Below, one piece after another: positions 1 to 5,993 of a DNA stretch of 55,716 nucleotides. Both the position numbers and the translations under genes were made by a program. The first letter of the stretch is position 1. Every line of letters begins with the position of its first letter. The notes beneath the pieces are model-generated. The model was not told the origin of the DNA and searched no databases. It saw nothing but the letters and a program-made list of their open reading frames with translations. Where the stretch lies: the IMG/VR virus record IMGVR_UViG_3300024265_000060, positions 1 to 55,716 of that record; one strand, written 5' to 3'. The stretch is from a virus.

Positions 1-40
1 CCCCCATCTGCGAACAACGCGTGATTTTCTCAGATGGGGG
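1..40. repeat. Inverted repeat at left end
   Basis: The arms CCCCCATCTG (1-10) and CAGATGGGGG (31-40) form a perfect 10-bp stem around a 20-base loop. The right-end copy of this sequence lacks the left arm, so the first seven bases may come from a fold-back or strand switch rather than from the genome itself. Confidence 0.8.
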
Positions 41-60
41 TGATGCTAATAAACCTCGAA
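8..60. repeat. Terminal direct repeat, left copy
   Basis: These 53 bases recur exactly at 55647-55699. They show that the window is either a circular genome cut open or a linear genome with short terminal redundancy. Identity ends at 60, inside a hairpin whose loop is inverted in the other copy, and at 8, where the left flank (CCCCCAT) differs from that of the right copy. Confidence 0.95.
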
Positions 61-77
61 CGACTTAAACTTCGAGG
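54..77. repeat. 7-bp hairpin with 10-base loop (left)
   Basis: CCTCGAA and TTCGAGG flank the loop CGACTTAAAC. At 55693-55716 the same stem carries the reverse complement of this loop, so the two 24-base units are exact reverse complements of each other. A second hairpin (GGCCCG/CGGGCC, 76-99) follows directly. Positions 1-238 hold no convincing gene; apart from these hairpins I see nothing in them. Confidence 0.85.
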
Positions 78-238
78 CCCGATACAAGAGTTGCGGGCCG
101 CCTACAATCTTTTGACCTTCGGGTTTTTGGCTGCGGCGGGCAGGTGGGGCGTTGGTAGTAGATGATGGGGTAGACGGGAGCCAACCTCGCAATTTTTTTC
201 TGGGTAGATTTTTTGGCTAGAATTTCTGGAGCAGCAAA

Positions 239-499
239 ATGGACGATGAGGTTCAAGCTGAGCCGTTGCCGGTTATTGAACCGGAGGTGGTCGAGCCGGA
301 GGTGGGGGCGATCTTTTCGATTCTTGCTGGGGTTGTAGATGGCTGGACGAGGCTGGCGGTGAGGGTGAAGCAGGATGGGAAGATGGAGTTTTTGCCGCTG
401 GACAAGGTTAAGGATCAGAGGTTGCTGTTGAAGTATGCTATTGATCTTATTAAGCAGGCTGCGAAGGAGGAGGGGATTGTTTTGAGGAGGGTGGTGTAA
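239..499 (+). CDS. Hypothetical acidic small protein
   Basis: This 86-residue protein is not one I recognise. Its first 22 residues are rich in Glu, Pro and Val. The middle is hydrophobic with beta-strand character, and the C-terminal third is basic and helical. The ATG has a GGAG-type ribosome site (CTGGAGCAGCAAA). It is the first gene after the terminal repeat and opens the run of small rightward genes that ends at the replication genes. Confidence 0.75.
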   Translation: MDDEVQAEPLPVIEPEVVEPEVGAIFSILAGVVDGWTRLAVRVKQDGKMEFLPLDKVKDQRLLLKYAIDLIKQAAKEEGIVLRRVV

Positions 500-501
500 C
501 G

Positions 502-663
502 ATGCCAGATACAGGCAAATACACACGGTGTCAGTGCGGGAAGCTTTATCTTGTTGCGGCATATTACGTTGGTGATCAGTCGGTTTGTTATGCGTGCCGG
601 AGTGCGCTTGATGCTGAGTATGCACGCCAACAGAAAGAAGATGGTCGTGACTTCTCTCGCTGA
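502..663 (+). CDS. Small zinc-ribbon protein
   Basis: The product has 53 residues, too short for most gene finders. Two pairs of cysteines (CQC near residue 10 and CYAC near residue 32) suggest one zinc ribbon, followed by a charged C-terminus. It starts two bases after the previous stop, with the ribosome site GGAGGG inside the end of that gene. It is the first of many Cys-rich mini-proteins up to 3997. The function is unknown. Confidence 0.7.
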   Translation: MPDTGKYTRCQCGKLYLVAAYYVGDQSVCYACRSALDAEYARQQKEDGRDFSR

Positions 664-1051
664 CGAGGTGGAGGCACTGTGTCCATGCGATACGGGACGC
701 GATGAGTGGTGTGGGATTGTAGACTGTTCATGTATGTGGCCAAGAAAGAAGAGTGCTCCGCAGTGTGCAGACGAACATCACGATCTCGCCCGGCGAGTGG
801 GGGAGATGGACCACAAGGCCACGTTTCTTGTACCAAAGAGATTGCTGGATTGCAGCTACACGCTGAGGGAATGCTTCATGACTAGCCCCACGCCCTGCTC
901 GCGATGCGGGGGAATGGGTAGCATAGAAGTTGAGCGCGTCCGCATTCTTGGTGATGGTGTCTACGGTGAGCCGACATATGACTACCTCACTTGTATCGTT
1001 TGCAACGGCACCGGCCAGCAGCCGCAGAGGAAGGAGGCGGAGACGAGATGA
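641..1051 (+). CDS. DnaJ-type CxxCxGxG zinc-finger protein
   Basis: I start this protein at ATG 641 (136 residues) because it has an AAGAAG-type ribosome site and only a short overlap with the gene before. Near the C-terminus are CSRCGGMG and CIVCNGTG, the CxxCxGxG form seen in the DnaJ zinc centre. The N-terminal half has a further Cys cluster (CPC, CGIVDCSC). There is no J domain, so this is a free-standing zinc protein rather than a DnaJ. Binding to protein or nucleic acid is plausible, but the role is not known. Confidence 0.7.
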   Translation: MVVTSLADEVEALCPCDTGRDEWCGIVDCSCMWPRKKSAPQCADEHHDLARRVGEMDHKATFLVPKRLLDCSYTLRECFMTSPTPCSRCGGMGSIEVERVRILGDGVYGEPTYDYLTCIVCNGTGQQPQRKEAETR

Positions 1052-1218
1052 GCGAGTTGACGACCTGTAACTACTGTTCGTACCGCGAAATAAAGGAGCG
1101 AGATAAGGGTAAGAAAGTTGAGTTGAGGCGCGACGAACACGGATGGCAGGAGGTGTTTGTCGCTGGAGAATCGGCTGGCGTAATCTTTATGGAAATCACG
1201 GACCGCTGTGTCTGCTGA
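1048..1218 (+). CDS. Small Cys-containing hypothetical protein
   Basis: The product has 56 residues. Its ATG overlaps the previous stop as ATGA, which implies translational coupling. The start carries CNYC and the end carries CVC, so one metal site could form between the termini. The middle is highly charged. I recognise no family. Confidence 0.65.
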   Translation: MSELTTCNYCSYREIKERDKGKKVELRRDEHGWQEVFVAGESAGVIFMEITDRCVC

Positions 1219-1224
1219 TACGAA

Positions 1225-1476
1225 GTGATCGACCGTGCCAGCGACGGCTCTCAGTCAAGGAGTCGGGGACGTGCGAACGGCAGGCGGAAAGCATGCGCTT
1301 CGTGCCTCTGCAACCCATACCGAGCGATGCACGGGCCGCTCTCGCTGGCTCCGAACAATCTGCTTCGTGCGTTACGGCACGACTTCTTCGGATCACACAG
1401 CTTCCGTAACGGCTCTGATGATCACGACGCAAGTAGCTGGCCCGGCTGGCAGAAGGGCACCAAACTTCATAGATAG
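1225..1476 (+). CDS. Hypothetical protein, GTG start
   Basis: The product has 83 residues. Three overlapping frames are open here. I chose this one because its second half reads like a protein (CASCLCNPY early, then an Asn/His/Trp-rich C-terminus) and because it ends just before the strong ribosome site of the next gene. The ribosome site before its own GTG is weak, so the call is uncertain. If it is wrong, 1219-1485 is a non-coding gap. Confidence 0.4.
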   Translation: MIDRASDGSQSRSRGRANGRRKACASCLCNPYRAMHGPLSLAPNNLLRALRHDFFGSHSFRNGSDDHDASSWPGWQKGTKLHR

Positions 1477-1485
1477 GAGGCGGGG

Positions 1486-1665
1486 ATGAGTGAGATTCGA
1501 GGAAGCATGGGTCGCCAGCCTGCGCCAAGCGCTGCCCGCGAAAGAGCGGACAGATTGCGCTCGGAAGCAGACCAACTAGAGGCGTTGGCGGACGAAGCAG
1601 ATGCGTGGGACGTAAGCAGTAAGGCGGAAGTGGCGTTGTGGCATCTACTGATGAGGCAGCGATGA
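1486..1665 (+). CDS. Small helical hypothetical protein
   Basis: The product has 59 residues and starts after a clear AGGAGG site. After a short N-terminal tail the sequence is an amphipathic helix rich in Ala, Arg, Glu and Leu (about residues 14-45), probably a coiled coil. It overlaps the next gene by ATGA. The function is unknown. Confidence 0.7.
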   Translation: MSEIRGSMGRQPAPSAARERADRLRSEADQLEALADEADAWDVSSKAEVALWHLLMRQR

Positions 1666-1862
1666 CTAACCCACGAAGCGGAACGGGTGACACGTACACA
1701 CCCACCAACCTAATGAAACGTGATGAGTTGGCTGCACGGTTGCTGAGCTATCTGGACTGTTGCCTCTACATGACTGACCGAGGCAAACTTCGGAATATGC
1801 AGGCGCTCATGCTGCGGCTAAACGAAGCAATCATGCTTCATGTGGAGTGGAATGATGACTGA
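1662..1862 (+). CDS. Small helical hypothetical protein
   Basis: The product has 66 residues. I placed the start at the ATG that overlaps the previous stop (ATGA), although the frame is open slightly further upstream. The last 45 residues are mostly helical, with regularly spaced Leu and Met. It has no recognisable domain. Confidence 0.65.
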   Translation: MTNPRSGTGDTYTPTNLMKRDELAARLLSYLDCCLYMTDRGKLRNMQALMLRLNEAIMLHVEWNDD

Positions 1863-2628
1863 CGACACCCTCCGGCGGGAGATCGAGCGGATGATGCGGC
1901 CATTCCTGTGGCCGTGGAACGATACGGCGAGAAGTGTGCACCCAAAAGAATGGCGGTTGTTCCAGAAAGCCGTCGCCGTCGCGCTGGAGGTGGCGAAGAA
2001 ACACAAAGCGCCCGGAGGTGTGTGGTATAGCGCAGCGACGCTTAAGAAGGCGGTTCTGGCCGAACGGGGGGGGAACAAATCGGTGGTACGGTCATGGGCC
2101 TGCTTGGATTGCAAGAACGCAGACAAGCCTAAGATCGGTCACGCTACCTGCAAGCTGATATTCAAGGTCTTAGCCGACTTCGACCTGCTGGCCGACGCCG
2201 TCCGCAACGAAAGCGGCGGGGAGTCGCGAGCCGAGAATCCCGGCGTCCGCACCGACACCACATTCTGTGATGCGAAACGAGAGTCGCCGACCGAGCCGCC
2301 ACGAAGGCTGCGAGACGAGTCTACGCCCGAAGGCCGAAAGGCATGGGCAGCGGTTGATAAAGCAGCAGACAGAGCACCACAACAGTTCAAAGAATGCGGC
2401 TGCGGCACGACGGGGTGTACGGAGCATTTGTCGGATCTACCAAAAGGGAAACAGTGCCGGACGTGTGGTGACTTTGGAACCATCAACATTGTCTGTCCTG
2501 ACTGCAATAACGGCGACCCAGTCCCCAACTGCCAGCCGAGAGAGGAGCGGTGTCTGTGCCCACTCTGCGGTAAGGAACATATTCCTCAACCTCTGCACTC
2601 CCAGCCGAAGGAGCCAACCGATGTGTGA
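1855..2628 (+). CDS. Protein with C-terminal zinc ribbons
   Basis: The product has about 257 residues (ATG 1855; 1852 is also possible). The N-terminal 110 residues look globular and mixed in character. A charged linker follows, then a Cys-rich C-terminus with CGCG, CRTCG, CPDCN and CLCPLCG, enough for two zinc sites, and a Pro/Gln-rich tail. It is the largest protein in the mini-gene chain and overlaps both neighbours by a few bases. Nucleic-acid binding is possible but unproven. Confidence 0.65.
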   Translation: MTDDTLRREIERMMRPFLWPWNDTARSVHPKEWRLFQKAVAVALEVAKKHKAPGGVWYSAATLKKAVLAERGGNKSVVRSWACLDCKNADKPKIGHATCKLIFKVLADFDLLADAVRNESGGESRAENPGVRTDTTFCDAKRESPTEPPRRLRDESTPEGRKAWAAVDKAADRAPQQFKECGCGTTGCTEHLSDLPKGKQCRTCGDFGTINIVCPDCNNGDPVPNCQPREERCLCPLCGKEHIPQPLHSQPKEPTDV

Positions 2629-2821
2629 TTGTGGTCCTGAGTTTGAATGCCTCACATGTCACTGGTGTATGTGTTGTTCAGGCCACGCAACTGGGTGCAG
2701 TGAGCCGCTGAAGGAGCCAACCAACGCGCAGAAAGATTTGTGTCGTGATGATGATGCACCACGTCGGGACTTTGAGCGTGAGACGTATCAGCAAGCAGAC
2801 GAGGAGCCAGCCGATGGCTGA
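2621..2821 (+). CDS. Cys-rich mini-protein
   Basis: The product has 66 residues. The first 27 contain eight cysteines (CDCG, CLTCHWCMCC, GC), a dense metal-binding pattern. The rest is acidic and disordered. AAGGAG lies upstream of the ATG, which overlaps the end of the previous gene by eight bases. The function is unknown. Confidence 0.65.
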   Translation: MCDCGPEFECLTCHWCMCCSGHATGCSEPLKEPTNAQKDLCRDDDAPRRDFERETYQQADEEPADG

Positions 2822-3002
2822 GCGTCCAAAAGTAGTCACCGATGATCACCTCAAATACCTCGACAACCTCCGAGAATCCGGCGTCACAAATATGTGGGGA
2901 GCCGGCACCTTTATTCTGAAAGAGTTTCCTGCGCTCACAGAGCCAGAGTCCAGGGCTGTCTGTAGCTATTGGATGAAGACATTTGGAGAAACCAGCCGAT
3001 GA
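2814..3002 (+). CDS. Conserved-looking small phage protein
   Basis: The product has 62 residues. It contains HLKYLDNLRESG followed by TNMWGAG and ends with a YWMKTF motif. This resembles a small protein I recall as common in phages and metagenomes (YLDELRESG...NMFGA), but I know no function for it. The ATG overlaps the previous stop, and it overlaps the next gene as ATGA. Confidence 0.75.
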   Translation: MAERPKVVTDDHLKYLDNLRESGVTNMWGAGTFILKEFPALTEPESRAVCSYWMKTFGETSR

Positions 3003-3220
3003 CACCTAAAGAATCCTTTGCGAAGGCGTGCAGGGAGGCGGAGGAATTGCGAATCCGCTGCCTTGATAATTTCGTAAGCGACGAAATGAAGGCCGCCCAC
3101 CGTGCGATGGCGGTAGCGTTCCTAAAGGGCATTGACCTTCATTGCGAAGAGTGTTTCGGCTGTAGGGGTGAAATTGTTTTGTTTATGTGCGACTGCGGAC
3201 TGGAGGATGCGACAGCATGA
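2999..3220 (+). CDS. Hypothetical protein with C-terminal Cys cluster
   Basis: The product has 73 residues and a start coupled to the previous stop (ATGA). A helical first half rich in Ala, Arg and Glu is followed by CEECFGC and CDC near the C-terminus, a likely single zinc site. It belongs to the coupled chain. Confidence 0.65.
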   Translation: MTPKESFAKACREAEELRIRCLDNFVSDEMKAAHRAMAVAFLKGIDLHCEECFGCRGEIVLFMCDCGLEDATA

Positions 3221-3387
3221 ACAAGCCAACGGTAGAAGTTGAAAAGGTAAAAGTGCGGTGCTGGTTCAACGGGCAACCCCCAGTTATCGCAGGTGGAGAA
3301 ATCAAGTGGTGCAATGGTATTCGCATACTGATAATTCACGGCTGTATTGGCATGTCAGCATACCAAGTGACGGGCACGACACCATGA
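3217..3387 (+). CDS. Small hypothetical protein
   Basis: The product has 56 residues with an ATGA overlap at the start. It is beta-rich, with alternating Val, Lys and Ile, and contains two cysteines. I recognise no family. Confidence 0.55.
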   Translation: MNKPTVEVEKVKVRCWFNGQPPVIAGGEIKWCNGIRILIIHGCIGMSAYQVTGTTP

Positions 3388-3476
3388 CGAATGTGGAGGA
3401 GGCGCGGGAATCCTGTCTCTACTTTGACGATGAATCGATAGGCTCATCGCCAGCGTCCGGGCCGAGCAGCCGATGA
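3384..3476 (+). CDS. Very short coupled reading frame
   Basis: The product has 30 residues. It is included because both ends use ATGA overlaps with its neighbours (3384-3387 and 3473-3476), the same spacing as the genes on either side. It may serve mainly to carry ribosomes from one gene to the next. There is no domain. Confidence 0.4.
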   Translation: MTNVEEARESCLYFDDESIGSSPASGPSSR

Positions 3477-3997
3477 AGCAATGGACATGCGGCCACCACT
3501 TCCATGATCGGCGGGTCTACTTCGAGTCGAAAGCCGACTTCAAGCACCACATGGATGGCCATGCCGAGCAGCAAGGCCGATTGAAAGGCTGCCTCTGTAA
3601 CTGTCATACCGATACCGAGCATGTGATGTTCACCGGAGAGCATGATAACTGTCGAATGTGCATGGAAGAACTCGTCATAGAGGCAGAGGCAATGGGGAAG
3701 GCAGCGGCCGAGCAGCAGCCCCGGGGGCATGTGGCGGATTGTCGGTGCTGCAAGAAGCTGCGCGAGGCGGAAGCAGGATTAAAGGCACTGAATGAGGCGC
3801 ACGAATCGAGAATGAAAGAGCCGGGAGAAGTGCCCTGCCTCTGCTCGGAGTCATGCGGAGAGTTCCGCTGCTGGTTAGCTACATTTCGTGACGAAGCCCG
3901 CGCCGAGGTCGAGCGATTGAGACCAAACGGGAAATTGCCCACTAAGAGGTGCAGGAAAGCTACGAACAAAAGTGGAATGACGGGTGATGGTGGATAA
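3473..3997 (+). CDS. Cys/His-rich zinc-binding protein
   Basis: The product has 174 residues. CGHHFHD near the N-terminus, then CLCNCH, CRMC, CRCC and CLCSESC, are spread over about 130 residues and suggest three or more metal sites joined by Ala/Glu-rich helices. The C-terminus is basic. It ends inside the start of the glycosylase-like gene. The function is unknown. Confidence 0.65.
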   Translation: MKQWTCGHHFHDRRVYFESKADFKHHMDGHAEQQGRLKGCLCNCHTDTEHVMFTGEHDNCRMCMEELVIEAEAMGKAAAEQQPRGHVADCRCCKKLREAEAGLKALNEAHESRMKEPGEVPCLCSESCGEFRCWLATFRDEARAEVERLRPNGKLPTKRCRKATNKSGMTGDGG

Positions 3998-4436
3998 GCC
4001 ACAGCAATGTAAAGGTTGCCCATACTTCAGCCAACCTGGCCCAGTGTGGCCAGATGGGCCGAAAGATGCTAAGATAATGCTCATTGGCGAAGGGCCAGGC
4101 AGAGATGAGATTGCTGAAGGAAGAGGTTTTGTTGGGAGTGCTGGGCACGAACTCTGGGCTATTGGTAAGGCCGTTGGGTTGTTGCGTAGCATGTGTTGGG
4201 TTACGAACTTAGTTAAATGCTTGCCAATGGGGGCAGCAAGGGGAAATTATGCGTTGGACCCGGCGGCGATTAGACATTGCGGGCAGTTTTTGCTGAAGGA
4301 GATAGCTGGGTGCAAACCAAATGTGACCGTCCCAGTGGGGGGGATTCCGCTGCGGGCGTTGATATCGAAGGAACCGATAAGAAAATTTCGGGGGGCAACG
4401 ATGACGTCAAGCGAGAAGAAGTTATTGCTGACGTGA
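3987..4436 (+). CDS. Uracil-DNA glycosylase-like protein, short
   Basis: About 149 residues resemble the N-terminal three quarters of a family 4/5-type uracil-DNA glycosylase. CKGCPYF at the start would hold part of an iron-sulfur cluster. GEGPGRDE followed by FVGSAG is the active-site loop region, and TNLVKCLP matches the conserved strand. The usual C-terminal block with a His-Pro-Ser-type motif is missing: the frame stops soon after KFRGATM. It may be a natural truncation or a decayed gene. In a phage such a protein would process uracil in DNA or bind repair intermediates. ATG 3987 or GTG 3984 could start it. Confidence 0.7.
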   Translation: MVDKPQQCKGCPYFSQPGPVWPDGPKDAKIMLIGEGPGRDEIAEGRGFVGSAGHELWAIGKAVGLLRSMCWVTNLVKCLPMGAARGNYALDPAAIRHCGQFLLKEIAGCKPNVTVPVGGIPLRALISKEPIRKFRGATMTSSEKKLLLT

Positions 4437-4627
4437 ATAAGTTGCTGGATGAGTTGATAGAGGGGGAAGGGGATAAGGTTTTGTTGCTGGCTTTTATGAA
4501 TAGCCAAGGGCAGACGAAGGGTATGATTTGGAACTCAGGAAAGATGTTGGACTTGCAGGCGGTTGGGGATATGTTGAAGAAGGTTTTTTCTCAAGAGACG
4601 TTTGCTGAGGAAGGGAGTTTGAATTGA
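4433..4627 (+). CDS. Small hypothetical protein, GTG start
   Basis: The product has 64 residues. The GTG overlaps the glycosylase-like stop (GTGA). The frame is open further upstream, inside the glycosylase gene, so a longer form is possible. It is acidic and helical with hydrophobic repeats and has no known domain. It ends in a TTGA overlap with the next gene. Confidence 0.6.
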   Translation: MNKLLDELIEGEGDKVLLLAFMNSQGQTKGMIWNSGKMLDLQAVGDMLKKVFSQETFAEEGSLN

Positions 4628-4917
4628 GCTTGAAGACGAGAGTTGTAGAGTTGGAGCGGCAGGTACGGATGCAGTCTGAGATGGGTGGTGGTATCCAAAA
4701 TCGAATAACAAGCTTAGAAGCAAAGATTTTGGGTGCATATGTTGGTAATCCATACACGACCCTCTTCACCTTTGGTACTGCTGCAGCCCGAACAGGTGGC
4801 CTTGAAGAGCGCCTTGTTCGAGTTGAGACGGCTTTCAATAGGCTGCTTGATGAGAAAGCTGGCAAGTGTAAGGCTTGCAAACAACAAAAGCCAGTTGATG
4901 AAACGATGAAACTCTAA
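4624..4917 (+). CDS. Coiled-coil protein with C-terminal CxxC
   Basis: The product has 97 residues and starts at TTG with AAGGGAG upstream. Heptad-like Leu/Val positions occur at residues 3-35 and again at 59-77, flanking a Gly/Thr-rich middle. CKAC sits near the end. Oligomerisation is likely. The role is unknown. Confidence 0.6.
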   Translation: MSLKTRVVELERQVRMQSEMGGGIQNRITSLEAKILGAYVGNPYTTLFTFGTAAARTGGLEERLVRVETAFNRLLDEKAGKCKACKQQKPVDETMKL

Positions 4918-5159
4918 TGTGGAGAATTGAATGGGACACGGACTGCACGGGGGCCGTGTATAATGGGGAGAGTTTGGCGTTCATGTTTGAATTGACTGAT
5001 TGTGGTGGGGATTCTAGGCATGAGGGCCATGAGAACATGAATGATTGTAAGGATTATGAGGGGCAGTTTGAGCAGTTGGAAAGCTTAATGATGTTCTTGA
5101 ATAGATATGGGTGGAGGAATAGTGAAGACGTTCAAGCTAACAAGCAAGTCAAAGGTTAA
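4917..5159 (+). CDS. Small acidic hypothetical protein
   Basis: The product has 80 residues, and its start overlaps the previous stop by one base (TAATG). It is rich in Asp, Glu and Gly. Its last 38 bases overlap the GroES-like gene. I recognise no family. Confidence 0.65.
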   Translation: MWRIEWDTDCTGAVYNGESLAFMFELTDCGGDSRHEGHENMNDCKDYEGQFEQLESLMMFLNRYGWRNSEDVQANKQVKG

Positions 5160-5457
5160 GCCGATTGGGGCGAGGGTGTTAGTGGTGCCGATACCCGTAC
5201 CGGATGAGACGACCAAGGGGGGTTTGTTGATTCCAGACACGGCTAAGGATAAGCCGCTCGTTGGGAAGATCGTTGCTTATGGGGATCCGAGTGAGACAGG
5301 AGCGGAGTTTGATGGGAAGTGGCCGCCGTTTCCAATCGGAACTGTGGTATTATATGGAAGGTTCGCGGGCGAGGACTTGAAGCTTGAGGATGCTAGGGAG
5401 GAATCGTGGCCGAAGATCATGACGATGCACGACCTTCTTGGCGTACTAGAGGGTTAG
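5122..5457 (+). CDS. groES: GroES-like co-chaperonin
   Basis: About 111 residues match the 10-kDa chaperonin fold. KPIGARVLV starts the barrel, ETTKGGLLIPDTA is the mobile loop that binds the GroEL rim, and IGTVVLYGRFAG and the C-terminal DLLGVLEG complete it. Such a protein would cap the host GroEL ring, as T4 gp31 and other phage co-chaperonins do, perhaps to fold capsid proteins. No GroEL gene is present, so host GroEL is the expected partner. I chose GTG 5122 because GGAGG lies four bases upstream; ATG 5107 is in frame but has no such site. Confidence 0.9.
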   Translation: MKTFKLTSKSKVKPIGARVLVVPIPVPDETTKGGLLIPDTAKDKPLVGKIVAYGDPSETGAEFDGKWPPFPIGTVVLYGRFAGEDLKLEDAREESWPKIMTMHDLLGVLEG

Positions 5458-5993
5458 TTAGTCCTTATGAGGTAAGTCCGCCGGAATGGTTGAGATATTC
5501 GGGACTTGAGTGTCCGGAGTGTCACAATTCTGGACGCTTTGTTATTCACGCATATGCGGAGCAGCTTTTTGATCAAAACAAGCGCAAAAGAAGTGCGATC
5601 AGGTTCACGGACCTTGCTGAAGGTTGGACCGCGAGATTTGAATGTGCGAGGTGCTCGATCTTCTTCAAGGTTGGTGAAGATCGTGCCGATACTCCATCCG
5701 AGCTTCTTGTTGAGAGGGGGGTGGGCGTGGCGTGGCACGATGGCGAGAGATTTGCTAAAGATAAAGAACGAGGCGGAATTTCCGGAGGTTCGAAGACGTT
5801 CGGTGAGTTATTGCGGGGATTGGTTGCCAAAGCGGGTGAGAATTCCGGGAGAGGTTCCGGTGGCGGTCGATCTGGAGACGGTCAGAGGAAGACCGGGCGT
5901 GATAACGCAGGTGAACTGGGCGACAGAGGAAGGCTTAGCCTTCGCCGCTGGTTGGAACAAAGAGGTGGAGGCGGAGACAAAGAAAGCAGTTGA
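5406..5993 (+). CDS. Zinc-ribbon protein, tail overlaps polymerase gene
   Basis: The product has 195 residues and a GTG start with a strong GGGAGG site four bases upstream. Residues 36-85 carry CPECHNSG and CARC, a zinc ribbon. The first 16 codons overlap the co-chaperonin gene. The last 84 codons run through the start of the polymerase gene in another frame and encode only a Gly/Arg/Ser-rich tail. The tail may be disordered and tolerated because the polymerase frame fixes the sequence. Confidence 0.65.
   Translation: MAEDHDDARPSWRTRGLVSPYEVSPPEWLRYSGLECPECHNSGRFVIHAYAEQLFDQNKRKRSAIRFTDLAEGWTARFECARCSIFFKVGEDRADTPSELLVERGVGVAWHDGERFAKDKERGGISGGSKTFGELLRGLVAKAGENSGRGSGGGRSGDGQRKTGRDNAGELGDRGRLSLRRWLEQRGGGGDKESS

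Noticed and set aside
1-77. Covalently closed hairpin telomeres
   Set aside because: The ends share a direct rather than inverted arrangement, there is no protelomerase-like gene, and the stems are short with non-palindromic loops.
65-630. Long minus-strand open frames at the left end
   Set aside because: They lie opposite 239-499 and 502-663, are rich in Pro, His and Gln, have no ribosome site, and vanish against the better frames.
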